A DNA stretch of 64,000 bases from Sutterella megalosphaeroides. GTDB lineage: Bacteria > Pseudomonadota > Gammaproteobacteria > Burkholderiales > Burkholderiaceae_F. The position numbers were made by a program, and so were the translations under genes. Positions 48,178 to 57,321 of the stretch are shown here, in pieces. The stretch is taken from the NCBI RefSeq assembly GCF_003609995.1, contig NZ_AP018786.1, forward strand, positions 1,498,001 through 1,562,000, given 5' to 3'. Numbering within the stretch: position 1 is the stretch's first letter; each line of letters opens with the position of its first letter. The notes beneath the pieces were generated by a model that saw nothing but the letters and a program-made list of their open reading frames with translations, was not told the DNA's origin and searched no databases.

Positions 48178-50691
48178 ATGAAGTTTCGCTATCTGCTCTT
48201 CACGGGTTTTGCCTCCGTAGCGCTCATCCCGATTGCCGCGCTCACCGTCGTGCAGTTGAACGAGCTGCGCCGCGAAGCCCGCGACCAGGACATCGCGCAG
48301 GTGACGCTCACGCACGCGACGGCGGAGCGCCTCCGTTCGCGCCTTTCGATGGCGATGAAACTCGTGGAAGTGTCGGCCCTCACGGCGGCGGTCCCCATGC
48401 AGATGCCCCAATCGGAAGGTGTCGCGCTTACGATGAACGAGCATCTGCGGCATCTGTCGGAATCCATCCGATTCATCCGTAACGCCCACATCGACAACAT
48501 CGAGTTGCGTACGGTCTACGCCTACCCGAGCATCGAAGCGTTGGATAAGGAATTGAGCGTCCAAGCACGGCCCTCGTTCGTCTCGGGTGTGTCGGATTTG
48601 CGCTCGGCCGCGGGCGACCATCGTCACCTCTGGCACGCCGATGCTTTGGCGGCTCCGCGCGGCAAGGTACTTGTTTCTCCCCCGATGGAAAACGGCCCCG
48701 AGCGCCGTCCCACAATCGCCATTTCGACCCCCATCGACGGCGAGAAAGCCCGCTTCGGGATTCTCACGGCGTACCTCGACCTGAAGCGCGTCGGGGAGTA
48801 CCTCGACGTGACGCTCCCTCCGGGGACGAAAATCGAAGTGCTCGACAACATGGGCGTTCCGATCGTACCGCTTTCGAACCGCCAGACGTTGGTCGGATCC
48901 GCCGCCACGGATCGCGACGTCGAACACTTGAGTCGCCTCATCGACAATGCCTCGGCGCTTCAGCCCATCGGCGACGAGTGGATCGCCGGGGAAACGCGCC
49001 TGATGCACGACCCCTTCGCGTATGCCGCCACCGACCGGCTCGACTTGAAGGACGGTCCGACGATGGTTGTTTCCGCCGTGAAACTTCCCGACGAAGTGGG
49101 CGGTTGGACGGTGGTGCTCCTGCGCGACGTCCGAAGCCGCCTCACCTCGCAGACCCGCGTCTGGGAGCGTGCGGTCTTTCTCCTCTTCGGCGTTCTCGCC
49201 CTTTCCTTTGCGGTCGCGGGCGGTTGCACGAACCGCTTCGGTCACTCGGTCGAGCAGCTGAAGCGCTACGTCTCGAAGCTCGGACAGGGAAATCCCCATC
49301 CCGAGCCCGAAGACCGCGTGAGCTTCCCCGCGGAGTTGCAGCTCGTCCAAGAAGCGCTCGAGCAGACGTCCGTGAAGCTCGACGCGCGCACGCAGGCCCT
49401 GAAGACCCTTAACCGCGACCTAGAACACAAGGTGAAAGAACGTACGGCCGACTTGGACGGACGCAACCGGTTCCTGCGCGCCCTTCTCGAAGGAATGGCG
49501 GAAGGGGTGCTCGTGACGGACAGCAAGGCTCGGATCGTGCACCAGAATTCCGTCGCACGCGAACTCCTGCACGGGGGACCCGCCGACGACCTGATGCAGG
49601 CCGTGCGGGCCGTCATGGGAAAGGACGCGCAGCGAATCGAGTCGGACTCCCGGTCGGGCTCGGCGGACGCTGCCGACAGTACGTCCGACGCGCCCTCTTC
49701 CGACGCATGGCCGAGCGACGCGGGCGAGCGCATCTCCGTTCAGGCGCATCATCTGTTGACGTACGAAGGGCGGTCGCTTGAGTTCGAGTGCTTCCACGTC
49801 GACGAAACGCTCGACAAGACGATGCGTGCCGTCCAATTCACGCCGCCCTTTACCGGTTTGCTCGTTCGCGACGTTACGGACCGCGAAGCGACGGCCGCCT
49901 TGAAGGAAAGCCTTCTTTCGATTGCAGCTCACGAATTCCGCACCCCCGTACAGGCGATGCGCATTCAGGTGGAATCGCTCTTGGCCGAATACGAAGGGCG
50001 CGTGGGGCTTGACGGAAAACGGCGCGACGTGCGCTGGGATCCGGAATACCGCCGCGAAATTCTCAAGAATCTCGACGCTTCGTCGAAACACTTGGAAGGT
50101 CTCATTCGCGACTGGCTCGACGTCGCGCGCATCGACGGCGGGTGCTTCACGATCGAGCCCGAACCCGTGTCGCTTGCCGAACTCTGGCATCGCGCCGAGA
50201 CGCTCGTGCTGTCCGCCTACCCCGATCAGACGCTCACGATCGATTTCGAACCGGATGCCGAAGGGGTGTATGCGGACGCAGCTCTTTACGAACCTCTTGC
50301 TCAATGCGGGTCGCTACGCGAAACCCGGGGTCCCGAGCGTCGTCACGGTGACGGGGCGCCTTGTGGGCGATGTGACGGACGACGGCACGACCGGAGACGA
50401 CGAAGAACCCTACGTCGAAATGCGCGTCCGAGACAACGGCATCGGGATCGATTCCGCCAATGCGGAACGCATCTTCGACCGCTTCTTCCAGGTTGAAAAG
50501 GGCGACAGCCGCTCGAAGGGCGGTACCGGTCTGGGGCTTGTGATCTGCCGTGCAATTTGCAATGCTCACGGCGGAAGCATCGTGCTTGCGATGCCGTCGG
50601 AGGGTTCCGACAACGTCCAACAAAGGACTTCTCGAGGGGCAGGCGAACGGGCGCGGAATTCGTTATCATTCTTCCTGTAATCCCTAAGTAA
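48178..50691 (+). pseudogene. Sensor histidine kinase gene with two compensating frameshifts
   Basis: The first frame encodes a kinase with an N-terminal membrane helix (residues 1-25), a large periplasmic region and a second membrane helix (about 325-345). A PAS-like segment and the H-box SIAAHEFRTPVQAM, near residue 585, follow. At about 50281 similarity moves to the +1 frame, which supplies the N-box FTNLLLNAGRYA, DNGIGI and GTGLGLVICRAI. Near 50600-50655 it returns to the first frame, which gives the usual kinase ending GAEFVIILPVIPK and a stop at 50689-50691. The unshifted frame stops at 50496, before the ATP-binding motifs. This may be real decay or sequencing error. The response-regulator gene follows 95 bases later. 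Confidence 0.75.
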
Positions 50692-50786
50692 ACCTACCGT
50701 CCAGCGACCCGGCATTCGGGGGAGAGTTCGTTTTTGTCTTCACCCGATGAACCGGTCGACTGCACGGAGGGCCCCCGTTCGTAGCT

Positions 50787-51611
50787 ATGGCGCTCTATCA
50801 CCCCACCATTCTCATTGTCGACGACGAAACCCCGATCCGTACGGGCATTGCCGAAAACCTCAAGTTGATCGGCTATGCCGTCGAGCTTGCCGCCGACGGC
50901 GAGGAAGCGCTCGAACGCTTCGACGCGATGCAACCCAAGCCCGACCTCGTCATTCTCGACGTGATGATGCCGAAGGTGGACGGGTACGACGTCCTTCGGG
51001 AAATCCGTCGCGTGAGTTCGGTGCCGGTGATCATGCTCACGGCCAAAGGCGAAGTGCAGAGCAAGGTCTCCGCCTTCCGGCTCGGGGTCGACGACTACCT
51101 CACGAAGCCCTTCTCGCTCGACGAGCTCCAGGTGCGCATCCAGGCGATCCTGCGGCGTACGCGGCGGGCCGCGCAACCCGTGCGCTCCCACACGTACGAC
51201 GAAACTGAAGAGCTTGAGAACGGTCCCTTCCGTCTTTCGATGGAGGGGCGTTGCGCTTTTTGGTACGACACGCCGATCCGCCTCACGGAACTCGAATTCC
51301 GCTTCCTCTGGGAACTCTGCCTTGCGCGCGGGCGCGTTCTCACCCACGAAGAGCTCCTCACGGCCGTCTGGGGCGACCACCCGTCGAACTCCCTCAACGT
51401 GTTGCGCGTGACCCTCAACCGCATCCGTCGCAAGCTTGCGCCCCTTGACGTCGAGCCCACGCTCATCACGAATCTCTCGAAGGTGGGCTACTCGATGCCC
51501 GACTTTACGAAGTACCCCTACGCGTACGGCGCCCTGCCCGACGGGGAAGCCGCAAAGGGCGGCGACGGTGCTGCGTCCCCCGAGGATTCCGCCCCCGAGC
51601 GGGAAAAGTGA
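50787..51611 (+). CDS. OmpR/PhoB-family response regulator
   Basis: The 274-residue regulator has a receiver domain with IVDDE near residue 10, the phospho-acceptor in LVILDVMMPKVDGYD near residue 55, and the Lys in YLTKPFSLDELQVRI near residue 107. A winged-helix DNA-binding domain of the OmpR type (LTELEFRFLWELCLARGRVL near residue 167) ends near residue 238. An acidic tail of about 35 residues is unusual. Its partner is the frameshifted kinase upstream. Targets are unknown. Confidence 0.9.
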   Translation: MALYHPTILIVDDETPIRTGIAENLKLIGYAVELAADGEEALERFDAMQPKPDLVILDVMMPKVDGYDVLREIRRVSSVPVIMLTAKGEVQSKVSAFRLGVDDYLTKPFSLDELQVRIQAILRRTRRAAQPVRSHTYDETEELENGPFRLSMEGRCAFWYDTPIRLTELEFRFLWELCLARGRVLTHEELLTAVWGDHPSNSLNVLRVTLNRIRRKLAPLDVEPTLITNLSKVGYSMPDFTKYPYAYGALPDGEAAKGGDGAASPEDSAPEREK

Positions 51612-51650
51612 ACCTCGAGAAGACCGAGCTCGCGTGCGAATTTCAAAACG

Positions 51651-51685
51651 GCGGGGGAGTTCATTCTCCCTCGCTTTTCAATTTC
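51651..51685 (+). terminator. Terminator after the two-component genes
   Basis: GCGGGGGAG and CTCCCTCGC pair with one wobble around 6 bases and are followed by TTTTCAATTTCTT. Confidence 0.7.
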
Positions 51686-52048
51686 TTCGGGTTTTATTTT
51701 TCAAATCCCGCTTTTGGAATCCTTCTTTTTGCGCTTGTTTTGCAGAAAGAACGGTTAAAAGGTCGGAAACCGACGGCTCAAAATCGACTCCTCGTCTCGG
51801 ACGTTCGGCCGATACGCAAACCCGTATTTTGTTTCCCGATTTCAGCAAGGGCTTTTTTCTTTGCTTGTAAACCAAAGAGCGTCTTCGTGACGGCAGGATT
51901 TTTACGTAGGACGAATTTTTTCGGTTTTCAAGGAATCTCGCTCCTGAACAATCTTTCCGAATAATCGCTTTTCTTTTTCGGAAATAGGGTTTATTCTCAA
52001 ACTGAGGTCGAAAAATTCCTTTCGACTCCTTTTCAGAACGGAGGCCTC
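51686..52048. other. AT-richer intergenic region
   Basis: About 360 bases are richer in A+T than the surroundings. An open frame across 51608-51964 exists but its translation (Phe-rich, no family) is not convincing. No repeat or operator is identified. Confidence 0.4.
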
Positions 52049-52309
52049 ATGGCCCCAAAGAATCAACGGTTCGTCGATATTGCCGTCGAACTCGATCGGG
52101 AGACGTTGAGGCGCCTGCGCGAAATGCCCGAGTTGCGCGCGTACGGTCTTGACGCCGCTTTCGAAAGTTTTGTCCGCGAAACGCTCGCCGAAGGCGACTT
52201 CCCGTTTCGCTCCGAAATCCGCGTGGTGCCCGAAGGGCCCATGCCCGACCCCGCGGACGATCTGCCGCCCGCCGGGTTGAAGGTTGCAAACGCCAAATGG
52301 AACGGTTGA
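52049..52309 (+). CDS. Orphan RelB/DinJ antitoxin-like small protein
   Basis: The 86-residue protein starts after GGAGG and has the RelB/DinJ-like arrangement: an N-terminal strand (FVDIAVELDRETLRRL), helices, and the ending ETLAEGDFPFRSEIR, which resembles the REGGIPFEIR-type motif of DinJ relatives. A proline-rich tail follows. No toxin gene (RelE/YafQ type) is adjacent on either side. It may be a solitary antitoxin or a free-standing regulator. Coding support comes from the ribosome-binding site, the family-like pattern and the terminator downstream. Confidence 0.55.
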   Translation: MAPKNQRFVDIAVELDRETLRRLREMPELRAYGLDAAFESFVRETLAEGDFPFRSEIRVVPEGPMPDPADDLPPAGLKVANAKWNG

Positions 52310-52392
52310 GAGGCCCGCCTGATGCACGCATAAGGCCCGTCAACCCGCGGTCCGTCGGCAACACGCAGTCGAACCGACGGTCCTCATGAAAA

Positions 52393-52430
52393 ACGGAGCT
52401 CCTCCGGCCGCGAACCGGCCCGAGCTCCGT
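52393..52430 (+). terminator. Terminator-like hairpin after the RelB-like gene
   Basis: ACGGAGCTC (52393-52401) and GAGCTCCGT (52422-52430) pair perfectly with a GC-rich inner loop, followed by CGCTGTTTTC. Confidence 0.6.
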
Positions 52431-52864
52431 CGCTGTTTTCGGACTCCCGAAAACACCCCTCTCTCGAAGGCTCGAAACAAACCGAACGGTTTTTCGGTAG
52501 ACAGCGAACCTTGTCCCTTCCTCGCACACGCCCCCTCCTCTGCCGCGCCCCGCGCCAAGCTCCAAAATCGTCATTTCGCGCCGTTCGTCCGGTCCCGCGG
52601 CGCCACCCGAGAGGCGACAACGCAACGCACTCGTGCGACCGTTTCAGCCTATTCGTCGACCATTGAAAAACCAATAAAATCAACAGTTTGCCGTAAAACG
52701 TCTCTTTGCGTGCCGTCATCTTGACTAAGCTGAATTCCTCATCGGAAGCCTGCGGGCCTTTGCGACAATCGATGAAACGCCTTGTGTTCAAGGGCCGCTC
52801 GATAGCGGTCTCCGAGCATTTCAATCCCCTAACGAAGTCAGTTTTCAATCCCGAGAGGTGCCCC
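52431..52864. other. argF upstream region
   Basis: This 434-base stretch should hold the argF promoter. An AT-rich patch lies at about 52660-52690, and TTGACT near 52729 could be a -35, but no convincing partner -10 or ArgR box is seen. Confidence 0.35.
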
Positions 52865-53869
52865 ATGCCCGTCAATCTGAAAAACCGCAGCCTTCTGAGT
52901 CTCGTTCACCACACGCCCGCCGAAATCAACTACCTCGTCGAGCTCGCCGCCGATCTGAAGCAGGCGAAGCGCCTCGGCAACGAACCGAAGCGCCTTGTCG
53001 GGAAGAACATCGCCCTCATTTTCGAAAAGACCTCCACCCGTACGCGTTCCGCCTTCGAAGTTGCCGCCTACGACCAGGGGGCCCACACGACGTACTTCGA
53101 ACCGAGCACCTCGCAGATCGGTCACAAGGAAAGCATCAAGGACACGGCGCGCGTCCTGGGCGGGATGTACGATGCGATCGAATACCGGGGTTTCTCGCAA
53201 AAGACCGTCGAAGAGCTCGCCGCCTACTCGGGCGTGCCCGTCTTCAACGGCCTCACCGACGAATGGCACCCGACGCAGATGCTCTGCGACCTCCTTACGA
53301 TGAAGGAACACTCCGGCAAGCCCTGGTCCGAAATTGCCTTCACTTACCTCGGTGACGCTCGCTTCAATACCGGGAATTCCCTCCTCCTCGTGGGCGCCAA
53401 GATGGGCATGGACGTGCGCATCGCCTCGCCCGCGGCGCTTCGTCCTTCGGACGAACTGATCGCGCTTTGCAAGTCGATTGCCGAAACGACGGGTGCCAAG
53501 ATCACCATCACCGAAGATCCCGTCGAAGCCGTCAAGGGGACGGATTTCATCCACACCGACATCTGGGTCTCGATGGGGGAACCGAAGGAAGTCTGGGACG
53601 AACGCATCGCGATGTTGCTTCCCTATCAGGTGAACGCCGAACTCATGGCTGCATCGGGCAACCCGAAGGTCGCCTTCATGCACTGCCTTCCCGCCTTCCA
53701 CAATACGGAAACTAAGATCGGGAAGGAAATTGCCGCGATGTCCCCGCAGTTTGCAAACGGCATCGAAGTGACCGAAGAAGTCTTCGAGTCCCCCGCCTCG
53801 ATCGTCTTCGAACAGGCCGCGAATCGCCTTCACACGATCAAGGCAGCGCTCGTCGCCTCGCTCGGCTGA
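52865..53869 (+). CDS. argF: Ornithine carbamoyltransferase
   Basis: The 334-residue enzyme joins carbamoyl phosphate to ornithine to give citrulline in arginine biosynthesis (or runs in reverse in catabolism). The carbamoyl-phosphate motif STRTR is at residues 57-61, HPTQ is at about residues 139-142 and the ornithine-loop Cys in HCLPAFH is near residue 274. Length and motifs fit the catalytic trimer subunit. Upstream in-frame sequence to 52706 is unlike the family, so the ATG at 52865 is chosen. It is followed by a strong terminator. CarAB, the source of its substrate, is encoded at 57403-61861. Confidence 0.95.
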   Translation: MPVNLKNRSLLSLVHHTPAEINYLVELAADLKQAKRLGNEPKRLVGKNIALIFEKTSTRTRSAFEVAAYDQGAHTTYFEPSTSQIGHKESIKDTARVLGGMYDAIEYRGFSQKTVEELAAYSGVPVFNGLTDEWHPTQMLCDLLTMKEHSGKPWSEIAFTYLGDARFNTGNSLLLVGAKMGMDVRIASPAALRPSDELIALCKSIAETTGAKITITEDPVEAVKGTDFIHTDIWVSMGEPKEVWDERIAMLLPYQVNAELMAASGNPKVAFMHCLPAFHNTETKIGKEIAAMSPQFANGIEVTEEVFESPASIVFEQAANRLHTIKAALVASLG

Positions 53870-53935
53870 CGAGCGCCGCGTTCCGTTGCGCCGGAGCGAA
53901 TCCGACTTCCCCCGGCGCGACGCGGTCAAAAACGT

Positions 53936-53966
53936 CGAAAGCCCCGCCACACGTGCGGGGCTTTCG
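53936..53966 (+). terminator. Rho-independent terminator after argF
   Basis: CGAAAGCCCCGC (53936-53947) and GCGGGGCTTTCG (53955-53966) pair perfectly around a 7-base loop, followed by ATGTTTT. Confidence 0.8.
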
Positions 53967-53983
53967 ATGTTTTGAGTCTGTGC

Positions 53984-53989
53984 TACGAT
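53984..53989 (+). promoter_or_regulatory. Extended -10 (TGCTACGAT) of a candidate small RNA
   Basis: The TGC preceding TACGAT makes an extended -10. TTTCGA at 53962-53967 lies 16 bases upstream as a weak -35. The same TGCTACGAT occurs before the thioredoxin gene. Confidence 0.5.
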
Positions 53990-53995
53990 GCTCCT

Positions 53996-54134
53996 TAGGA
54001 AAACGAAAGCTCGGCAAGGGCAGCTCCCCACTCAAGGACGAGATACCGCCTAATGGAGCAAGGTCGCCCGGCAAGCCGTAGGATGCCGCACTCACCGGAG
54101 TCACTCGTAGGCGGAAGGGACGTGCGGCATTTTC
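53996..54134 (+). ncRNA. Candidate structured small RNA of about 140 nt
   Basis: The region lies between argF and the convergent MATE gene and has no coding signal. It begins after an extended -10 promoter and ends with a terminator made by ATGCCGCAC (54083-54091) and GTGCGGCAT (54122-54130), followed by TTTCCTTTTC. A second perfect helix, CCGCCTA (54046-54052) with TAGGCGG (54108-54114), crosses the terminator stem, so the two are either a pseudoknot or mutually exclusive. No plus-strand gene follows, so a stand-alone RNA fits better than a cis-regulator. It matches no riboswitch or housekeeping RNA that I recognise. Confidence 0.5.
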
Positions 54135-54174
54135 CTTTTCCGCTCAGCCGACGTTCGGACGTCCCCGACGCAGA

Positions 54175-54199
54175 AAGCCCCGCCGAAGAAGCGGGGCTT
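54175..54199 (-). terminator. Terminator after the MATE exporter gene
   Basis: AAGCCCCGC (54175-54183) and GCGGGGCTT (54191-54199) pair perfectly around 7 bases, with TTCTGCG following on the minus strand. Confidence 0.7.
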
Positions 54200-54232
54200 C
54201 GTGCTTTCGGACGCGGGCTCGGATTCCAAGCC

Positions 54233-55600
54233 TCACGCCACGTTGATGCGTTCCGCTTCCCGGCCGTCGTAGCCGTACCGTCGACGGTTCGCGAGGATCA
54301 TGAAGGCGGACAAAACGAAGGCTGCGGCTTCCGCCCCCGGGGCCGAGAGCCAGAGGCCGATCTCGCCGAAGAACTTCGGGAAAACGAGGATCGCGCCCGT
54401 CACGAAAAGGAACGTGTGGCTGAAGGAGACGACGGTCGCGCGCCGTCCGTCGCCGAAGGCCGTAAAAAGATAGGCCGCAAAGAGGTTCGGGCCCGTGAAA
54501 AGGAGCGAGAGCGCGTAAAGCGGGAAGTAGTCAGCGACGAGCGACGCGACGTGCGGCGAATTGTCGACGAAGGCCGCGAGCACGTCGTCCGCGAAGAAGT
54601 ACGAAAGCGCGTAGGCCGAAAGCGAAAAGACCGCGAGGAGCACGAACGCTTCGTTCAAGACGCGCTTCAAGCGCGGCCAGTTGCGGTTTCCGTAGTTGTA
54701 GCCGATGACGGGCGATACCGCCTCCGAGAGCCCGTAGAAAATGGCGTTGAAGACGTAGCTCGCATACATCGCAACCGTGAGGGCCGCCACGCCGTCGACG
54801 CCGAGCGACTTCTGGAAGGCGGAATTGAAAAGAAAGAGCGTCACGGCGTGTGAGAGGTACGCGACCATCTCCGAAACCCCGCTCGTCGCGGCGTTTTTCA
54901 CGGCCTGCCACTCGGGAACACGGAAGGAAAAGCGCAGCGCCGCGTTCTTTCTGCGGAAGAAGTACCAGGCACACGCCACGCACACCATCCACGAGATCGA
55001 GGTCGCCCAGGCGGCGCCCGTCATCCCGAAGCCCATCGGCCCCATGAAGAGAATGTCGAGCACGACGTTCGTGACGCCCGAGGCAATCGAAACGGCAAGG
55101 CCTACCTTCGGGAACCCCGCGGTCGTGAAAAAGGTCTGCGCGGCGACGTTCACGAGGAGCGCGGGCATCGTCACGAGCGCCACGTGCTGGTAGGCTTCGG
55201 CGTACGGTGCCTCGTCGGGGCCGATTTCGAGGAACACCATGAGTTGGTCGAGAAAGATCCAACCGAGTAAGCCCAGGACCGCCCCGAGAACGGCTTCCGC
55301 GATGAAGATCGAACTCAGGGCGCGCTCGGCCCCTTCCTTGTCGCCCGCACCGAGGCGTCGCGCGATGACGGAGGCGCCGCCCGCGGAAAGCATGATCCCG
55401 AAGGCCATGAGCACGCTCGACAAGGGCCAGACGAGATTGAGCGCTGCGAGCGCGTTCGTGCCGAGGTAGTGGCTGATGAGGGCGCCGTCCGCGACCATGT
55501 AACTCATGATAAAGAGCGACATCCCCATGCGCGGCAACGCAAAGCGAAAAAGCCCCCAGGTCGTGAAGTCGCGGCCGAGCCGCCGTGCGGTTTCGTTCAC
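54233..55600 (-). CDS. MATE family efflux transporter
   Basis: The 455-residue inner-membrane protein has about 12 hydrophobic helices in two similar halves. MATE-type sequences appear near the start of each half (GALISHYLGTNALAALNLVW near residues 39-58, and EAVSPVIGYNYGNRNWPRLK near residues 290-310). MATE proteins export drugs or metabolites by sodium or proton antiport. It resembles the MepA/DinF-like subgroup; substrates are unknown. It is transcribed alone, with terminators on its 3' side. Confidence 0.92.
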   Translation of the reverse strand: MNETARRLGRDFTTWGLFRFALPRMGMSLFIMSYMVADGALISHYLGTNALAALNLVWPLSSVLMAFGIMLSAGGASVIARRLGAGDKEGAERALSSIFIAEAVLGAVLGLLGWIFLDQLMVFLEIGPDEAPYAEAYQHVALVTMPALLVNVAAQTFFTTAGFPKVGLAVSIASGVTNVVLDILFMGPMGFGMTGAAWATSISWMVCVACAWYFFRRKNAALRFSFRVPEWQAVKNAATSGVSEMVAYLSHAVTLFLFNSAFQKSLGVDGVAALTVAMYASYVFNAIFYGLSEAVSPVIGYNYGNRNWPRLKRVLNEAFVLLAVFSLSAYALSYFFADDVLAAFVDNSPHVASLVADYFPLYALSLLFTGPNLFAAYLFTAFGDGRRATVVSFSHTFLFVTGAILVFPKFFGEIGLWLSAPGAEAAAFVLSAFMILANRRRYGYDGREAERINVA

Positions 55601-55881
55601 GAGCGGACCTCCCGCGGGTCGGCTTGAAGCCGGGGATTACAATCGCGTGACGCTCTCACTGTCGCGGTCATGATGACGGGTTCCTCTGTTGTTCGACCGC
55701 CGTATTATTGCTGCGTCCCGAGCCCGAGTGCAAACCGGCCGCTTGCCCGAAGCGCCGCGAATTGGGCCGTTTCCTGCCTGTTTCCCTCGCTCCTCTCTTC
55801 AGCGGTCGCTTCGAGAAAGGCCCTGACAGCAACGGCCGGGGGCCTTGGATGCGGGCTTAATGGACCCGCAGCGTTGCTCGG
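55601..55881. other. Short intergenic region upstream of the MATE gene
   Basis: About 280 bases without a supported gene; it holds the MATE promoter and the 3' flank of the short paralogue. A TACAAT at 55637 reads on the plus strand but has no gene to serve. Confidence 0.35.
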
Positions 55882-56817
55882 TCAAAAACGCCAAGGCCGC
55901 TTCTTTTGGAAGTCGGCCGCGCGGTAAGTCGCCGTTGAGTAGAACCGGACGCGCCACGGAACGGTTGCGACACGAGCCGACAGGTCTTCCTCCCTCACCC
56001 GCGGGAACGGTCCCTCGCGCCACCACTTCGTGTAGCGGTTTCCGGGTTCCGCCAGGATGGATTCGAAGTCCTTGTCGCGTGCGGTCGGATACTGCTTGAA
56101 AAAGTGTCGCCGGAATTCGGTAAGGTACACGGTCTTGCCTTTTTTCCGAGAGGGGCCGCGGGCCACAACCCAATACACGTTTCGGAGCTTCGCGGCTTCT
56201 CCGATGGCGTTGTCGATCAGTTGGTCGGCGTAGAAATCCGCCTTTGCAGGATCGGTCCGCCGCACTTCGCCCAATTCTTTCGACCAGAGGGAGAGACTGC
56301 ATTGTCCGATGTGGCTCATCCTTATCCGGACACGTACCGTCTCGGGACGAATCTCGGGAGTCGCCGCATAGGCCGGCGGATCGAGCAGGTTTTTGAGGCG
56401 CGGCAGCCCCGTCGTGACCTGCCAGCGTCCGCGCAACGACTCGGGCATGCACCGCGCGAAGGCGTTGATGTTCCCGGCGTGCTTCGGGTAGCCGCCCGTC
56501 GAAAGAATCAAACGGATCGCTCCGCCTTCGTAAATCACGATGGTTCGCCAGTCACGGGCAAGGGGCGCCATGGTTGCGTAAATCCAACGAGCCGCACGCC
56601 GAAACGCTTTCTCGGATTCGGCGCATTGAGCGCGCAGACGATCGCTTTCCGCTTCGAGCTTTTCCCAGATCCGGACGGGATCGAAGGCTGCCGCGATGAC
56701 GAAATCGCGCTCGCTCGGGCGGCCCTCCTCGGTGTACGGCTCGGTTGGGAGAGCGTGTGGCATGCAGGCTTTCCGTTTCTTCGCGGACGCACGTCGCGAG
56801 GCGGCGATTTTGGTCAT
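55882..56817 (-). CDS. Short stand-alone homologue of the tandem paralogue family
   Basis: The 311-residue protein has a basic N-terminus. From about residue 100 to 250 it holds the domain shared with the 952- and 962-residue paralogues. In order these are a hydrophobic strand ending in LSTGG (near 107), MPESLRGRWQVTTG (near 124), IDNAIGEAAKLRNVYW (near 201) and LTEFRRHFFKQYP (near 232). The two big proteins align at each point (for example AVGEAAYMSYF and YFFKKFPDA). Function unknown. The ATG at 56817 follows AAAGGAGG by 8 bases and a TACAAT -10 lies 36 bases upstream. Confidence 0.8.
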   Translation of the reverse strand: MTKIAASRRASAKKRKACMPHALPTEPYTEEGRPSERDFVIAAAFDPVRIWEKLEAESDRLRAQCAESEKAFRRAARWIYATMAPLARDWRTIVIYEGGAIRLILSTGGYPKHAGNINAFARCMPESLRGRWQVTTGLPRLKNLLDPPAYAATPEIRPETVRVRIRMSHIGQCSLSLWSKELGEVRRTDPAKADFYADQLIDNAIGEAAKLRNVYWVVARGPSRKKGKTVYLTEFRRHFFKQYPTARDKDFESILAEPGNRYTKWWREGPFPRVREEDLSARVATVPWRVRFYSTATYRAADFQKKRPWRF

Positions 56818-56852
56818 TCGGAGCCCTCCTTTGAATTTCGGGTGTTCGGTGC

Positions 56853-56858
56853 ATTGTA
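56853..56858 (-). promoter_or_regulatory. -10 element (TACAAT) of the short paralogue gene
   Basis: CCCTACAATGCACC on the minus strand lies 36 bases before the start codon, with a strong ribosome-binding site between. This is the best-placed of the CTACAAT elements in the window. Confidence 0.55.
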
Positions 56859-56929
56859 GGGCGGACCGTCCGTATGGCTCGGGGCCGCAACACCTTTCGA
56901 CGGAGCGCTTTTGAACGGGCGTTGCGTGC

Positions 56930-56935
56930 TACTAT
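56930..56935 (+). promoter_or_regulatory. Extended -10 (TGCTACTAT) of a second candidate small RNA
   Basis: TGC precedes TACTAT, giving a strong extended -10. TTGAAC at 56911 is too close to be a standard -35. Confidence 0.5.
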
Positions 56936-56941
56936 GAAACG

Positions 56942-57070
56942 CACGAAAACCGTGAATGCCGTAACTTCCTTGGTAGGCCGAGAAACCGCGAACGAGGCCG
57001 GATACTGTATTCACGGGGCGCCCGTTTCAGACTCGGATCCCTCGGAGAGAACAGTCTGAACGGGCGTTTT
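56942..57070 (+). ncRNA. Candidate structured small RNA of about 130 nt
   Basis: A perfect helix CCGTGAAT (56950-56957) with ATTCACGG (57009-57016) closes a 51-base internal region, riboswitch-like in shape. A strong terminator follows at once: CGCCCGTTTCAGACT (57019-57033) with AGTCTGAACGGGCG (57053-57066), one bulged T, then TTTT. No plus-strand gene follows; carB comes from the opposite strand. It may be a free small RNA or an orphaned leader. No known class is recognised, and no primary-sequence similarity to the RNA at 53996 is evident. Confidence 0.5.
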
Positions 57071-57211
57071 CGTATTTGCACAATCTGGAGCAACCCTGAC
57101 CCGAACGAATGTCGCCGTCTCGCGATGCCCCGACTTCCTGAGGCAGCGACCCGTCGCAGCTCGCCTCTCCTCTTCGCCCTCCTCTGTAATCGGCTTTATC
57201 AGGCAAAAGAA

Positions 57212-57236
57212 ATCCCGCTCGTAGTGTGAGCGGGAT
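57212..57236 (-). terminator. Terminator downstream of carB
   Basis: ATCCCGCTC (57212-57220) and GAGCGGGAT (57228-57236) pair perfectly. On the minus strand they are followed by TTCTTTTGCC, about 190 bases after the carB stop. Confidence 0.65.
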
Positions 57237-57321
57237 CGAAGGGTTTCGCGAGCGGTCGGGACTTTGAGGTTCTTCGGATGCCGTTTGGCCTCCTTCCCCT
57301 CATTCCCTTCTTTTCGGAAGT

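Noticed and set aside
51608-51964. A 118-codon open frame after the OmpR-type regulator
   Set aside because: It crosses the likely terminator at 51651 and its Phe-rich translation has no recognisable features.
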